DNA of 35,205 nucleotides from Sphingobacteriales bacterium 16-39-50 (lineage in GTDB: Bacteria > Bacteroidota > Bacteroidia > Sphingobacteriales > Sphingobacteriaceae). The position numbers were made by a program, and so were the translations under genes. How positions within the stretch are numbered: position 1 is the first letter of the stretch; the number at the start of each line of letters is the position of its first letter. Of the stretch, positions 16,233 to 25,568 are shown piece after piece. The DNA is taken from contig NCHA01000027.1 in the NCBI GenBank assembly GCA_002257025.1, forward strand, positions 1-35,205, written 5' to 3'. The notes under the pieces are model-generated. The model searched no databases. It had not been told where the DNA came from and saw only the letters and a program-made list of their open reading frames with translations.

Positions 16233-17835
16233 TAATATAGGTTTTTAACACTTGAGCCTTAAACAACTGCTCAGCGTCAGCTTTCATAATATCCTGATCA
16301 AGGATCACGAAATCGGCGAACTTACCTGCTTCCAGACTGCCCTTTTCCTTCTCTTCAAACTGGCCCTTTGCTGCCCAGATCGTCATCCCGCGTAAAGCTT
16401 CTTCCCGGCTTATTGCATTTTCCATCTGATAACCACCTGCCGGATATCCCTTCATATCTTTCCTCACTACTGCCGCATAAAACGTGTACATCGGGTTTAT
16501 ATTTTCGACAGGAAAATCAGTCCCTAAAACCAACCAGCCATTCTGATCCAATAATTGCTTAAAGGCATAGGCACCTTTAACCCGTTCGGCACCCAAACGA
16601 TTAGCAGCCCAATACATATCAGATGTAGCATGAGTACTTTGTATCGATGGGATGATATTATTTTCAGCAAATAACTTAAAATCTGCCTGATTCACCACCT
16701 GAGCATGTTCAATCCGCCAGCGAAAATCATTTTTACCTTTTAAAACTTTAGCATAAACATTCAGTATCTCCCGGTTTGCCGAATCACCGATTGCATGGGT
16801 ATTCATCTGGAAACCTGCATCTGCAATTTTCTGAGCTACTTCTGCAAAATGTTTTTTATCACTTAATAAGAAGCCTGAGTAGCCGGGTTTATCAGAATAA
16901 GGTTCAAGAAGACAAGCCCCTCTTGATCCAAGTGCACCATCCATATAAACTTTGAAGGATCGAACATTTAAACGATCGGTTTTTATCGCACCATTTTTAA
17001 ACAGGAAATCGTAATTCTCTTTATCGTCATGAAGCATTCCATAGATACGTATCTTTAGCTTATTACTCTCCTGAAGTTCAGTTATAACAGGGATAAGATG
17101 ATGACTGATACCGCAATCTGTGACTGTAGTTAATCCCGCAGCAAAGCAATTCTTCTGTGCATCTAGAAGCGACTCTTTGATCTGCCCTTCAGTTTGATCC
17201 GGAATTTTGGAATAAACAGCACCCTGGGCATTGTCAACCAGAATACCCGTAAGTGTTCCATTTATGGTTTCTACCTCCCCGCCGCTGATCTTCTGCCCGG
17301 GTTTTAGTCCTGCAAGGTCAAGTGCGGTTTTATTTGCGATTGCCGCATGCCCGTCAATCCTGGTAAGTATAACTGGGCGGTTTGGAAAAAGCTCATTCAG
17401 CATAATATTATCCGGGAATTCTTTAATGGCCCAGTCGTTTTGGTCCCATCCCCTTCCAATGATCCATCCTTCAGGATTTTCTTTACCAAATTGCTGAAGC
17501 TTCTCAAGGATTTCTTCCCAACTTTTGGTTCCGACGAGATCAGCCTGTTGCAGCCCCTCTCCGTATCCATAGAAATGAGAGTGTCCATCAATGAAGCCCG
17601 GATAAACAGCCTTCCCACCTGCATCTAGGATCTCACCCTTATATTTCTTGAGAATATCTTCAGAGCTACCCGTCTCTAATATTTTCCCATCCTGTATTGC
17701 AATTGCCTCTGCGACTGAAAATTTCTCATCCACTGTGTAAACCACTGCATTGTGAACAATCAAATCAGCCTGTTTCTGAGAATTACAGGAAAAAAACAAA
17801 ACTGAGATGGCCAATAAAAAGAAGTTCCTGATCAT
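16207..17835 (-). CDS. Amidohydrolase family lipoprotein (YtcJ-like, amidohydrolase 3)
   Basis: A 542-residue metal-dependent hydrolase of the amidohydrolase 3 group. The signal MIRNFFLLAISVLFFSC carries lipobox FFSC, so the enzyme should be anchored outside the inner membrane. Motifs are PGFIDGHSHFYGYG (metal-binding His pair), NTHAIGDSANR, WRIEHAQVV and GTDFPVENINP with the catalytic Asp. The YtcJ group has broad, poorly known substrates, so no reaction is claimed. Its 3' end overlaps the serine hydrolase gene, forming a two-gene unit; bshA may be co-transcribed. It is divergent from the cytochrome c gene across about 260 nt in which I found no clear promoter. Confidence 0.9.
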   Translation of the reverse strand: MIRNFFLLAISVLFFSCNSQKQADLIVHNAVVYTVDEKFSVAEAIAIQDGKILETGSSEDILKKYKGEILDAGGKAVYPGFIDGHSHFYGYGEGLQQADLVGTKSWEEILEKLQQFGKENPEGWIIGRGWDQNDWAIKEFPDNIMLNELFPNRPVILTRIDGHAAIANKTALDLAGLKPGQKISGGEVETINGTLTGILVDNAQGAVYSKIPDQTEGQIKESLLDAQKNCFAAGLTTVTDCGISHHLIPVITELQESNKLKIRIYGMLHDDKENYDFLFKNGAIKTDRLNVRSFKVYMDGALGSRGACLLEPYSDKPGYSGFLLSDKKHFAEVAQKIADAGFQMNTHAIGDSANREILNVYAKVLKGKNDFRWRIEHAQVVNQADFKLFAENNIIPSIQSTHATSDMYWAANRLGAERVKGAYAFKQLLDQNGWLVLGTDFPVENINPMYTFYAAVVRKDMKGYPAGGYQMENAISREEALRGMTIWAAKGQFEEKEKGSLEAGKFADFVILDQDIMKADAEQLFKAQVLKTYINGENVYSK

Positions 17836-18094
17836 ATGAGGTTTATTTTATAAATGCTTTCAATCGGTAAATATAAATTATGATTGAGCAATTACCCTGC
17901 AAAAACTCAATTAAAAAGCTTGTCCGGGAGTTCAAAATGAAAAAATCATAGACCATGATAAATAATTGATATTCAGGCTATTATTTTTTACTAAAAATAA
18001 TTAATTTTATTAGAAGCTCTGAATTTGAAGTACTTAGCTGTAACAATTTGAAATTTCAATTATCGAATATCTACTAAAACTAAAATGACTGAAA

Positions 18095-19084
18095 ATGAAA
18101 CAGAACTTAAAAAAGGGTATTAAATACCTTGTTCTAATAGCCATAGTGGCTATTGTTGGATTACTTAGCTATGTCAGTTTTGCACTTCCTGATGTCGGAG
18201 ATCCCGAAAATCTTACAATTGAAATTACTCCTGAGAGAGTTGAGAGGGGCAAATACCTTGCTCATAGTGTAAATGCCTGTATGGATTGCCATTCGAAACG
18301 GGATTGGACAAAAGCAGCAGGGCCGATCATAGAGGGTACTCTGGGGCAAGGTGGTGAAGAGTTTAGCCAGGAACTCGGATTTCCCGGTAAATTCTACTCT
18401 AAAAACATTACACCTTATGCTCTGAAAGACTGGACAGATGGTGAAATATTCAGAGCAATTACCTCGGGTGTTAGTAAGGATGGTAAAGCACTTTTCCCAT
18501 TGATGCCGCATCCAAATTATGGCAAATCTGATCGCGAAGACATTTACTCAATAATAGCCTATATCCGGACATTGAAACCGATTGAAAATAAAGTTCCTGA
18601 GTCGCTACCTGACTTTCCGATGAATTTCATCATCAATACGATCCCGCAAAAACCTCAATTTGTAAAAATACCTGACCAGAGTAATACGGTAGCTTATGGT
18701 GCCTACATTTTCAATGCTGCAGATTGCTTTACCTGCCATACGAAGCAAGACAAGGGTGCTCCATTACCGGGAATGGACCTGGCAGGAGGCTTTGAGTTTA
18801 AAATGCCGGGCGGCGGCGTGGTTCGGTCGGCAAATATTACCCCTGATGCCGAAACCGGTATCGCCAAGTGGACTGAGGAAATGTTTGTAAATCGCTTTAA
18901 ATCATATACTGATAGTACCTATAAACCTGCTGATATTAAACCGGGAGAATTTAATACTGTGATGCCATGGACCATGTATGGAAACATGAAAACCGAAGAT
19001 CTGAAAGCAATATATGCCTATCTGCGTACAGTAAAACCTGTTAAAAACAAGGTTGAGAAATTCAGCCCGGCACAAGCAGAATAA
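18095..19084 (+). CDS. Membrane-anchored diheme cytochrome c
   Basis: A 329-residue protein with an N-terminal membrane anchor (YLVLIAIVAIVGLLSYVSFA, about residues 11-30) and two c-type heme sites: CMDCH (C62-H66) and CFTCH (C211-H215). Each lies in its own cytochrome c domain, and downstream methionines (FPLMPHP; TVMPWTMYG) are candidate axial ligands. The layout resembles diheme subunits that pass electrons from periplasmic dehydrogenases to the respiratory chain. No dehydrogenase partner is adjacent, so the electron donor is unknown. A strong hairpin follows at 19111-19147. Confidence 0.9.
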   Translation: MKQNLKKGIKYLVLIAIVAIVGLLSYVSFALPDVGDPENLTIEITPERVERGKYLAHSVNACMDCHSKRDWTKAAGPIIEGTLGQGGEEFSQELGFPGKFYSKNITPYALKDWTDGEIFRAITSGVSKDGKALFPLMPHPNYGKSDREDIYSIIAYIRTLKPIENKVPESLPDFPMNFIINTIPQKPQFVKIPDQSNTVAYGAYIFNAADCFTCHTKQDKGAPLPGMDLAGGFEFKMPGGGVVRSANITPDAETGIAKWTEEMFVNRFKSYTDSTYKPADIKPGEFNTVMPWTMYGNMKTEDLKAIYAYLRTVKPVKNKVEKFSPAQAE

Positions 19085-19110
19085 ATCTGTTTAGCTCATT
19101 ATAATCTTCT

Positions 19111-19147
19111 GATAATTATGCCTGTTGATTAAACAGGCATAATTATC
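19111..19147. terminator. Hairpin after the cytochrome c gene
   Basis: GATAATTATGCCTGTT (19111-19126) and AACAGGCATAATTATC (19132-19147) form a perfect 16-bp stem with loop GATTA, 26 nt after the stop codon. No clean T run follows; the stem ends AT-rich. The most likely role is terminator or 3'-end stabiliser. Confidence 0.65.
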
Positions 19148-19198
19148 ATTATACTCTCCCTTTCTTCTAATTATACTCCCCTTAAGACTAAAACACCT

Positions 19199-19206
19199 TA
19201 TCTTTG
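19199..19206 (+). promoter_or_regulatory. Putative -7 box for mutL
   Basis: TATCTTTG fits TAnnTTTG. It would give a leader of about 120 nt before the TTG start at 19332. No -33 TTG at consensus spacing is visible. Confidence 0.4.
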
Positions 19207-19331
19207 GTTTCTGAAAACATAAAATATTCGGAAGCCTGAAAGATTTCTGTTATTTTACTAATGTGTTTTTCGATTAAATTACGTTGAGAATACGGCATAA
19301 AATTCTCATTAATACAATAAACTAAATTAAA

Positions 19332-21188
19332 TTGTCTGATATAATACAGCTTTTACCTGATTCTGTTGCCAACCAAATCGCAGCGGGAGAAGTGGTGCAA
19401 AGACCGGCCTCCGCATTAAAGGAACTGATTGAAAATGCTATTGATTCGGGAGCGGATAAAATACAGGTTCTGATCAGGGATGCAGGAAAATCACTTATCC
19501 AGGTCATAGATAATGGATGTGGGATGAGCATGACCGATGCACGTATGTGTTTTGAGCGCCATGCAACTTCCAAGATCAGGAAAGCAGAAGACCTTTTTGC
19601 GATCCGAACCATGGGGTTCAGAGGTGAGGCCATGGCTTCTATTGCTGCTATTGCTCAGGTGGAGCTAAAAACCCAAAGGCATGAAGATGAGCTCGGAACC
19701 TGCCTTCGCATTGAAGGATCCGAAATCATCAGTCAGGAGCCAATTGCCTGTCCCCCGGGAACCAGCATCAGTGTAAAAAACTTATTTTACAATACTCCTG
19801 CAAGGCGTAATTTTCTGAAAGGCAATTCGGTAGAAATGCGTCATATAAATGATGAATTTCAACGTGTTGCACTGGCCAATCCCGAAGTATTTTTTACACT
19901 TCATCATGACGGGAATGAGGTCTTCCATTTGCCAAAGGGAAGCCTGAAGCAGCGGATCATCCATCTTTTTGGGAATGCTTACAACCAGAAACTGGTCCCG
20001 GTGGAAGAAAACACCTCAATTATCGAACTTAAAGGGTATATCGGGAAACCTGAATTCGCAAAAAAAACCCGGGGAGAACAATTCTTTTTTGTGAATAACC
20101 GTTTCATCAAAGATCCATATCTGAATCATGCAGTTATGAATGCCTTTGAAGAGGTTTTAAGTTCTGATAGTTTTCCGCTATATGTCTTGTTCATTGATAT
20201 CGATCCTTCAAAAATCGATATCAATGTGCATCCTACAAAAACAGAGATCAAATACCAGGATGAAAAAGCAATTTATGCTATTATCCGTTCTGCAGTAAAA
20301 CGGTCATTGGGAAAGTACAATATCAGTCCGACACTCGACTTTAACCAGGAAACCGGTTTCAGCCAAATGATTACTCATAAGGCGCATGAAGATATTGTGC
20401 CTCCGTCTATTGCCTTTAATCCTGATTTCAATCCTTTTCGTCCGGGAAAAACAGAACGGGAAATTCCTTTTCTTCGAAATACCGGAGAAGACAGGACTAG
20501 TGTAAGCAAGAATTGGGGCTCCCTGTATGAAATTGTACAACCCGAGCAATCCAGGCAGAGCGGAATGGATCTGGAAGGCAATCGCCATGTTGAAATTGAT
20601 AACCAGGTGCTGAAAGTACTCGGGAAACAGATCTTTCAGTTGCATAATCGTTTCATCATTTCGCAGATCAAGTCAGGATTTATGCTTATCGATCAGCAGG
20701 CCGCTCATGAGCGGATATTGTATGAACGATTTCTCCAGCATCTTGAAAACCGTCAGGGTGCCTGCCAGCAAAGTTTGTTCCCGCAAACTGTTACGCTTAA
20801 TACCAGTGATTTTGAGCTTGTAAAAGAACTTTTACCGGATATCCATGCACTGGGCTTCCAGATTCGTACATTCGGGAAGAACACTTTTATTATTGATGGT
20901 ATCCCCGCAGATATCGGAACAAATATCAGTGAAGTTGAAATGCTGGAACACCTGATTGAAGGTTTTAAAAATAATCAAAGCGCATTAAAATTAAACAAAC
21001 GTGATAGTCTGGCCCGTGCCCTGGCACGTAATACCTCTATAAAAGCAGGATTAGCGCTATCAGTTGATGAAATGAACCTGTTGATAGACGAATTATTTGC
21101 ATGCGAAATGCCGAATACCTCACTTAGCGGGAAACCGGTAATCAGCACCTTTACCCTTGAAGAACTATTACTAAGATTTGAAAAATAA
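19332..21188 (+). CDS. mutL: DNA mismatch repair protein MutL
   Basis: GHKL ATPase that links mismatch recognition by MutS to downstream repair. The 618 residues fit the family. ATPase motifs are ELIENAIDSGAD, DNGCGMS and TMGFRGEAMASI, with the transducer domain through DINVHPTKTEIKY. The C-terminal domain has DQQAAHERILYE, one residue off the MutL endonuclease motif DQHA(x2)E(x4)E, but the usual ACR and CPHGRP motifs read ARN and SLSGKP. The start is TTG 19332: the protein begins SDIIQLLPDSVANQIAAGEV right after it, as in relatives, and no closer ATG exists. It heads a run with two rhomboids and an EEP gene. Confidence 0.96.
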   Translation: MSDIIQLLPDSVANQIAAGEVVQRPASALKELIENAIDSGADKIQVLIRDAGKSLIQVIDNGCGMSMTDARMCFERHATSKIRKAEDLFAIRTMGFRGEAMASIAAIAQVELKTQRHEDELGTCLRIEGSEIISQEPIACPPGTSISVKNLFYNTPARRNFLKGNSVEMRHINDEFQRVALANPEVFFTLHHDGNEVFHLPKGSLKQRIIHLFGNAYNQKLVPVEENTSIIELKGYIGKPEFAKKTRGEQFFFVNNRFIKDPYLNHAVMNAFEEVLSSDSFPLYVLFIDIDPSKIDINVHPTKTEIKYQDEKAIYAIIRSAVKRSLGKYNISPTLDFNQETGFSQMITHKAHEDIVPPSIAFNPDFNPFRPGKTEREIPFLRNTGEDRTSVSKNWGSLYEIVQPEQSRQSGMDLEGNRHVEIDNQVLKVLGKQIFQLHNRFIISQIKSGFMLIDQQAAHERILYERFLQHLENRQGACQQSLFPQTVTLNTSDFELVKELLPDIHALGFQIRTFGKNTFIIDGIPADIGTNISEVEMLEHLIEGFKNNQSALKLNKRDSLARALARNTSIKAGLALSVDEMNLLIDELFACEMPNTSLSGKPVISTFTLEELLLRFEK

Positions 21189-21205
21189 TACCAGCAGATA
21201 GATTT

Positions 21206-21955
21206 ATGAACGACAGACTTTCCCCATTTGCGCATATTCCACCAGTAGTAAAGAACCTGCTGATCATCAATATCATTTTTTATATCGCTACACTGATGTT
21301 TGGCGGCCCGATGATGACCCAGGTTTTGGGAGTTCATTACTTCGACGGCCCTGATTTCAGGATATGGCAAGTGATTACGTACATGTTTATGCATGATTAT
21401 TCGTCCTTATTCCATATTCTGTTCAACATGTTCGCCCTCTATACCTTTGGATCTTCCATCGAATATATCATGGGCTCCAAAAGATTCCTGAATTTTTACC
21501 TGATCACTGGTTTGGGAGCATTGGCCCTCCAGTTATTGGTTCAAAGTTTTGAGGTTTACAGTATCACGGGCAGCGCGGTGAATAATGGCAGTTTTATGGT
21601 AGATTCATTAAAAAGAACCATTTCTTTCAATCCCGACCTGATTTCGCAAGAACAGGCTTCTACACTTTTGGGTATATATCTTACTCCAATGGTTGGGGCT
21701 TCGGGCGCAATTTTCGGCCTTTTGATAGCTTTTGGCATGCTTTTCCCGAATGCTGAACTATTTATTATGTTCATTCCGGTACCTGTAAAAGCGAAGTATA
21801 TTATCCCGGTTTATGTGATTCTTGAGTTGTTTTTGGGAGTTAAACAATTCTCGGGCGATTCGGTAGCGCACTTTGCACATTTGGGAGGAGCCCTATTTGG
21901 TTTTATCTTAGTAAAAATGTGGCATCTAAAACGCCATGATAATTTTTATGAATAA
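21206..21955 (+). CDS. Rhomboid family intramembrane serine protease (first of two)
   Basis: Polytopic membrane protease of 249 residues. The catalytic serine is in GASGAIFG (S166) and the catalytic histidine in AHLGG (H225); the FMHDYSSLFHILFNMFAL segment carries the conserved His-xx-x-N helix. A longer loop (about residues 115-155) separates helices before the active serine. It follows mutL by 17 nt and overlaps the next rhomboid by 8 nt (ATGAATAA), so translation is probably coupled. Substrates are unknown. Confidence 0.93.
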   Translation: MNDRLSPFAHIPPVVKNLLIINIIFYIATLMFGGPMMTQVLGVHYFDGPDFRIWQVITYMFMHDYSSLFHILFNMFALYTFGSSIEYIMGSKRFLNFYLITGLGALALQLLVQSFEVYSITGSAVNNGSFMVDSLKRTISFNPDLISQEQASTLLGIYLTPMVGASGAIFGLLIAFGMLFPNAELFIMFIPVPVKAKYIIPVYVILELFLGVKQFSGDSVAHFAHLGGALFGFILVKMWHLKRHDNFYE

Positions 21956-22799
21956 GAATTTATTGAACGAATTATACTTTAAAGCATTCCGATCCGGAAA
22001 TCCGCTTTTTCTATTCATCGGGATAAATATTCTTGTATTTCTGGTTATCGGACTAATCGCTGTGGCTGAATTTCTATCAGGAGTTGGTACTTCCACTTCC
22101 GACTGGATCAGCCGGCAATTATCCATGCCTGCTAACCTCCAAACACTTGCTTATAAACCATGGACCATTATCACTTATATGTTCCTGCAGCGGGATGTTT
22201 TGCATATTCTGTTCAATCTGCTCTGGTTGTATTGGATGGGAATGATCTTTTTGGATTTTCTGAATAAGCGCCAGTTCATCTTCACTTATCTGGCTGGTGG
22301 AATTACGGGAGCCTTATTATATCTGCTTGCTTATAATACTCTGCCTGCTTTTACCGGACTGGCACAAAATTCTATCCTCTTAGGATCATCCGCCAGTGTG
22401 ATGGCAGTTGTTATCGCCACTGCAACTTTGGTTCCTGATTATACTATTCGTTTATTACTTTTTGGAACAGTTCGCTTAAAGTATCTGGCAATTGCCTACT
22501 TCGTTCTTGATATTATTGGAATGGGTGGAGGAAATCCGGGTGGCAGCATCGCACATATCGGAGGTGCTATATTAGGCTTTGTATTCATAAAACAGCTAAA
22601 TAGTGGAAGGGATCTGAGTAAGATTCTGAAGAAGAGATCCAGGCTTAAAGTTGTACAGAATAAGAATACTACAAGATCAGAGACTATTCACGCTGATCAG
22701 GAAACTATTGACAAGATTCTGGATAAGATCTCTAAATCAGGATACGATAGTCTGAATAAAGCCGAAAAAGAAGCATTATTTAAAGCGAGTAAAAAATAA
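21948..22799 (+). CDS. Rhomboid family intramembrane serine protease (second of two)
   Basis: A 283-residue rhomboid from ATG 21948, chosen over ATG 21936 because the later one overlaps the previous stop in the compact ATGAATAA arrangement. The active-site region is LGSSASVMAV, so the usual GxSG reads GSSA, and the histidine lies in AHIGG. The His/Asn helix reads VLHILFNLLWLYWMG. A cytoplasmic, charged C-terminal tail of about 75 residues (lysine- and serine-rich, ending KEALFKASKK) is unlike the first rhomboid. It overlaps the EEP gene by 1 nt (TAATG). Both catalytic residues are present, so it is probably active. Confidence 0.9.
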   Translation: MNKNLLNELYFKAFRSGNPLFLFIGINILVFLVIGLIAVAEFLSGVGTSTSDWISRQLSMPANLQTLAYKPWTIITYMFLQRDVLHILFNLLWLYWMGMIFLDFLNKRQFIFTYLAGGITGALLYLLAYNTLPAFTGLAQNSILLGSSASVMAVVIATATLVPDYTIRLLLFGTVRLKYLAIAYFVLDIIGMGGGNPGGSIAHIGGAILGFVFIKQLNSGRDLSKILKKRSRLKVVQNKNTTRSETIHADQETIDKILDKISKSGYDSLNKAEKEALFKASKK

Positions 22800-23923
22800 T
22801 GGCAAAATTCAACAGAAAAAGGCCCCGGATACATCTGTTCAGTAAGTTCGTGCTTATTGCCAATATTTTTGCGGTAATATCATTGCTGATAAGCTATCTG
22901 GCATCTTACTCAGATCCCGCCTCTTTCTGGATAATTTCCTTTTTCGGGCTTGCATACCCTGCCATTTTAATAATCAATGTGCTCTTCATTATTTACTGGC
23001 TTATCCGCTGGCCAAGATTTGCACTAATTTCAGGTATAGCCATTCTCGTCGGCTGGAGTGTGATTCTGAATTACATAGGATTCAGAGAAAATACAGCGAT
23101 AATGGTTCCAAAATCCTCAAAGAGCTTTATTCGTATCATGACCTATAATGTTCATAATTTCAAACAATTCGGAGATAAGAACGATAAGTTCACTAAAGAT
23201 CAGATATTGAATGTGATCCGAAATGAGCAGCCTGATGTGATCTGCTTCCAGGAATTTTTTAGCAGAAAGAAAGGAGAGTATAATTTCAGGAAATATATTC
23301 AGGAAATCCTTAATACAGAACATTACTATTTCAAGCCATCAACAGATAATGGCTATGAGGCCATTGGTATGGCAATCTTCTCAAAGTTCCCGATAGTGAA
23401 GCAGGGAAGCATACAGTTTGCGAAAAAAATGAACTGGAATGAAGCAATCTGGGTAGATCTGAAGAAAGGTGATAAGACCTTTAGAGTTTATAATGTGCAT
23501 TTCCAGTCGATCAGTTTTCAACCCGAGGATTACCAATACCTTCAAAAGGTGAGAAAGGAAATTGATACCGATGTGGAGTCTTCCAAAAAGATTGGCAGCC
23601 GACTAAAAAGTGCCTTTATTAAGCGTGGCAATCAGGTAAAAATGGTAAAAAGTCATACCGACTCCTGCAAGACCCCTTATGTTGTTGCCGGGGATTTTAA
23701 TGATACACCGATCTCATACACAGTAAAAACCATTTCTTCGGGGATGAATAATGGTTTTCGTGAGAAAGGAAGCGGCTTTGGAGTAACCTACAATGGTGCC
23801 TTCCCAAATTTCCAGATTGACTATATATTCACATCTCCTGAATTCAGTGTAAAGAACTATCTGATCATTGACAAGAAACTATCTGATCATTTCCCTGTCA
23901 GAACTGATTTGGAATTAAAATAA
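22799..23923 (+). CDS. Membrane-anchored endonuclease/exonuclease/phosphatase (EEP) family protein
   Basis: A 374-residue protein with three N-terminal hydrophobic helices (about residues 15-100) and a C-terminal EEP domain. EEP motifs are MTYNVHNF, CFQEF (catalytic Glu), VYNVHFQS, GDFNDTPIS (Asp/Asn) and SDHFPV (catalytic His). These residues are complete, so an active phosphodiesterase or phosphatase is likely; the substrate (nucleic acid, lipid or sugar phosphate) cannot be told. The start overlaps the second rhomboid stop by 1 nt, which ties it to the rhomboid pair. The domain should face outward if the helices number three with an inside N terminus. Confidence 0.9.
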   Translation: MAKFNRKRPRIHLFSKFVLIANIFAVISLLISYLASYSDPASFWIISFFGLAYPAILIINVLFIIYWLIRWPRFALISGIAILVGWSVILNYIGFRENTAIMVPKSSKSFIRIMTYNVHNFKQFGDKNDKFTKDQILNVIRNEQPDVICFQEFFSRKKGEYNFRKYIQEILNTEHYYFKPSTDNGYEAIGMAIFSKFPIVKQGSIQFAKKMNWNEAIWVDLKKGDKTFRVYNVHFQSISFQPEDYQYLQKVRKEIDTDVESSKKIGSRLKSAFIKRGNQVKMVKSHTDSCKTPYVVAGDFNDTPISYTVKTISSGMNNGFREKGSGFGVTYNGAFPNFQIDYIFTSPEFSVKNYLIIDKKLSDHFPVRTDLELK

Positions 23924-23961
23924 AAGCGTTCAATATCCCCGAAAAATCGATTTTCAATTTT

Positions 23962-23969
23962 TAAGTTTG
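23962..23969 (+). promoter_or_regulatory. Putative -7 box for cysS
   Basis: TAAGTTTG fits TAnnTTTG and ends 4 nt before the cysS ATG, so transcription would start at or very near the start codon. No -33 TTG at 19-20 nt. Confidence 0.45.
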
Positions 23970-23973
23970 CAGC

Positions 23974-25434
23974 ATGGATAGTAACCTGTACATATACAAT
24001 ACCCTTTCGAGAACTAAAGAAAAGTTTGAACCTCTTCATCCGCCACTTGTAGGCCTTTATGTTTGTGGTCCAACCGTTTACAGTGATGTCCATTTGGGTA
24101 ACTGCCGCACATTCGTCATGTTCGACCTGATCTACCGTTATCTTCTGCATCTTGGATATAAAGTCAGGTATGTTCGTAATATCACCGACGCCGGGCATCT
24201 TGAAGGTGATATGGACGAGGGCGATGATAAATTTGCGAAGAAAGCCCGGCTTGAACAGCTCGAACCAATGGAGATCGTTCAGAAATATACCCTTGGTTTT
24301 CATGATGTCATGAGGCTTTTTAATGCTTTGCCCCCTGGAATTGAACCAACTGCTACCGGACATATCATTGAACAGATTGAAATGGTTAAGCAGATCCTGA
24401 AAAATGGTTATGCGTATGAGGTAAATGGCACAGTCTATTTTGATGTAGAAAAATATTGCAAGGAATTTAATTATACTATACTAACTAACAGGCAATTAGA
24501 CGACCTTTTAGAAAATACCAGAGAGCTTGGCGGGCAGAATGAAAAACGCGGGCGTTTAGATTTTGCCTTATGGATTAAGGCAAAGCCTGAGCACATTATG
24601 CAATGGCCATCACCATGGGGCACCGGTTTTCCGGGGTGGCATATCGAATGTTCTGCAATGAGCAGCAAATATCTGGGTAATAGTTTTGACATTCATGGCG
24701 GAGGTATGGACCTTGCAGCTACGCACCATACCAATGAAATTGCCCAATCACAGGCATGTAATCATGTTCAGCCTGCCAAATACTGGATGCATACGAATAT
24801 GCTGACAGTAAACGGAACAAGAATGTCGAAGACCAAGGGTAATGGATTTTTGCCGCATGAACTTTTTACAGGAAGCCATGCACTGCTTACTAGGGGTTAT
24901 TCGCCAATGTCGGTTCGCTTCTTTATGCTTCAGGCACATTACCGGAGTACCCTTGATTTCTCAAATGAAGCATTGGAGGCTTCCGATAAAGGATTTAAGC
25001 GCCTGATAAATGCCTACGGCTTGCTTGAGAAGCTAAACCCTTCCCAGAAGTCTGATATTGATCTGAAAAGCCTGACAGAAAGATGCTATGCTGCAATGAA
25101 TGATGATTTCAACAGTCCGGTATTAATTGCTGAGCTATTCGAAGCCGTTCACATCATCAATAGTGTTTATGATGGTAAAACTGCGGCAAGCGCAGCTGAC
25201 ATTGAAGCCCTGAAAAAGCTGATGGACGATTTTGTCATCGGCGTTTTAGGTTTGAAAGAAGAAAGCAATCAATCGGATGATATGGGCAAACTGCTCGATT
25301 TTATTATCAATCTGCGTTCTGAAGCTAAAGTAAATAAGGATTATGCAACTTCTGATAAGATCCGGATAGGATTAAACTCTATCGGAATACAACTAAAGGA
25401 CAATAAGGAAGGAACTACCTGGAATAAGATCTGA
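23974..25434 (+). CDS. cysS: Cysteine--tRNA ligase
   Basis: Class I aminoacyl-tRNA synthetase charging tRNA-Cys. The 486 residues match the family. YVCGPTVYSDVHLGNCRTF holds zinc ligand C31 and the HIGH-type HLGN (40-43); further zinc-site residues are in HIECSAMS and THHTNEIAQ; the KMSKS-type loop is RMSKTKGN. DALR-type helices fill the C terminus, and a short strand region at the end fits Bacteroidota CysS. The MDSNLYIYNTLSR start is typical, and its ATG is only 4 nt after a -7 box. A hairpin lies 69 nt after the stop. Confidence 0.97.
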   Translation: MDSNLYIYNTLSRTKEKFEPLHPPLVGLYVCGPTVYSDVHLGNCRTFVMFDLIYRYLLHLGYKVRYVRNITDAGHLEGDMDEGDDKFAKKARLEQLEPMEIVQKYTLGFHDVMRLFNALPPGIEPTATGHIIEQIEMVKQILKNGYAYEVNGTVYFDVEKYCKEFNYTILTNRQLDDLLENTRELGGQNEKRGRLDFALWIKAKPEHIMQWPSPWGTGFPGWHIECSAMSSKYLGNSFDIHGGGMDLAATHHTNEIAQSQACNHVQPAKYWMHTNMLTVNGTRMSKTKGNGFLPHELFTGSHALLTRGYSPMSVRFFMLQAHYRSTLDFSNEALEASDKGFKRLINAYGLLEKLNPSQKSDIDLKSLTERCYAAMNDDFNSPVLIAELFEAVHIINSVYDGKTAASAADIEALKKLMDDFVIGVLGLKEESNQSDDMGKLLDFIINLRSEAKVNKDYATSDKIRIGLNSIGIQLKDNKEGTTWNKI

Positions 25435-25502
25435 GCAATTTATTAACTCATTGCATTTTGAACTTCAATTAAATTTCTTTTAAAAACCTAAAAAATCAGG
25501 TT

Positions 25503-25534
25503 AAATATGCCATGTCGGATTTTATGGCATATTT
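25503..25534. promoter_or_regulatory. Perfect 11-bp inverted repeat between cysS and the NTF2-like gene
   Basis: AAATATGCCAT (25503-25513), 10-nt loop GTCGGATTTT, ATGGCATATTT (25524-25534). It may be a weak cysS terminator (AT-rich stem, no clean T run) or an operator for the next gene, whose ATG is 35 nt away. Confidence 0.45.
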
Positions 25535-25568
25535 TATGCTAAACATCCTGATCAAACATTAGAAACAA

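Noticed and set aside
17836..18094. Divergent promoter region between the amidohydrolase and the cytochrome c gene.
   Set aside because: No exact TAnnTTTG on either strand; TATATTTA is a near match only. Promoters must exist but cannot be placed.
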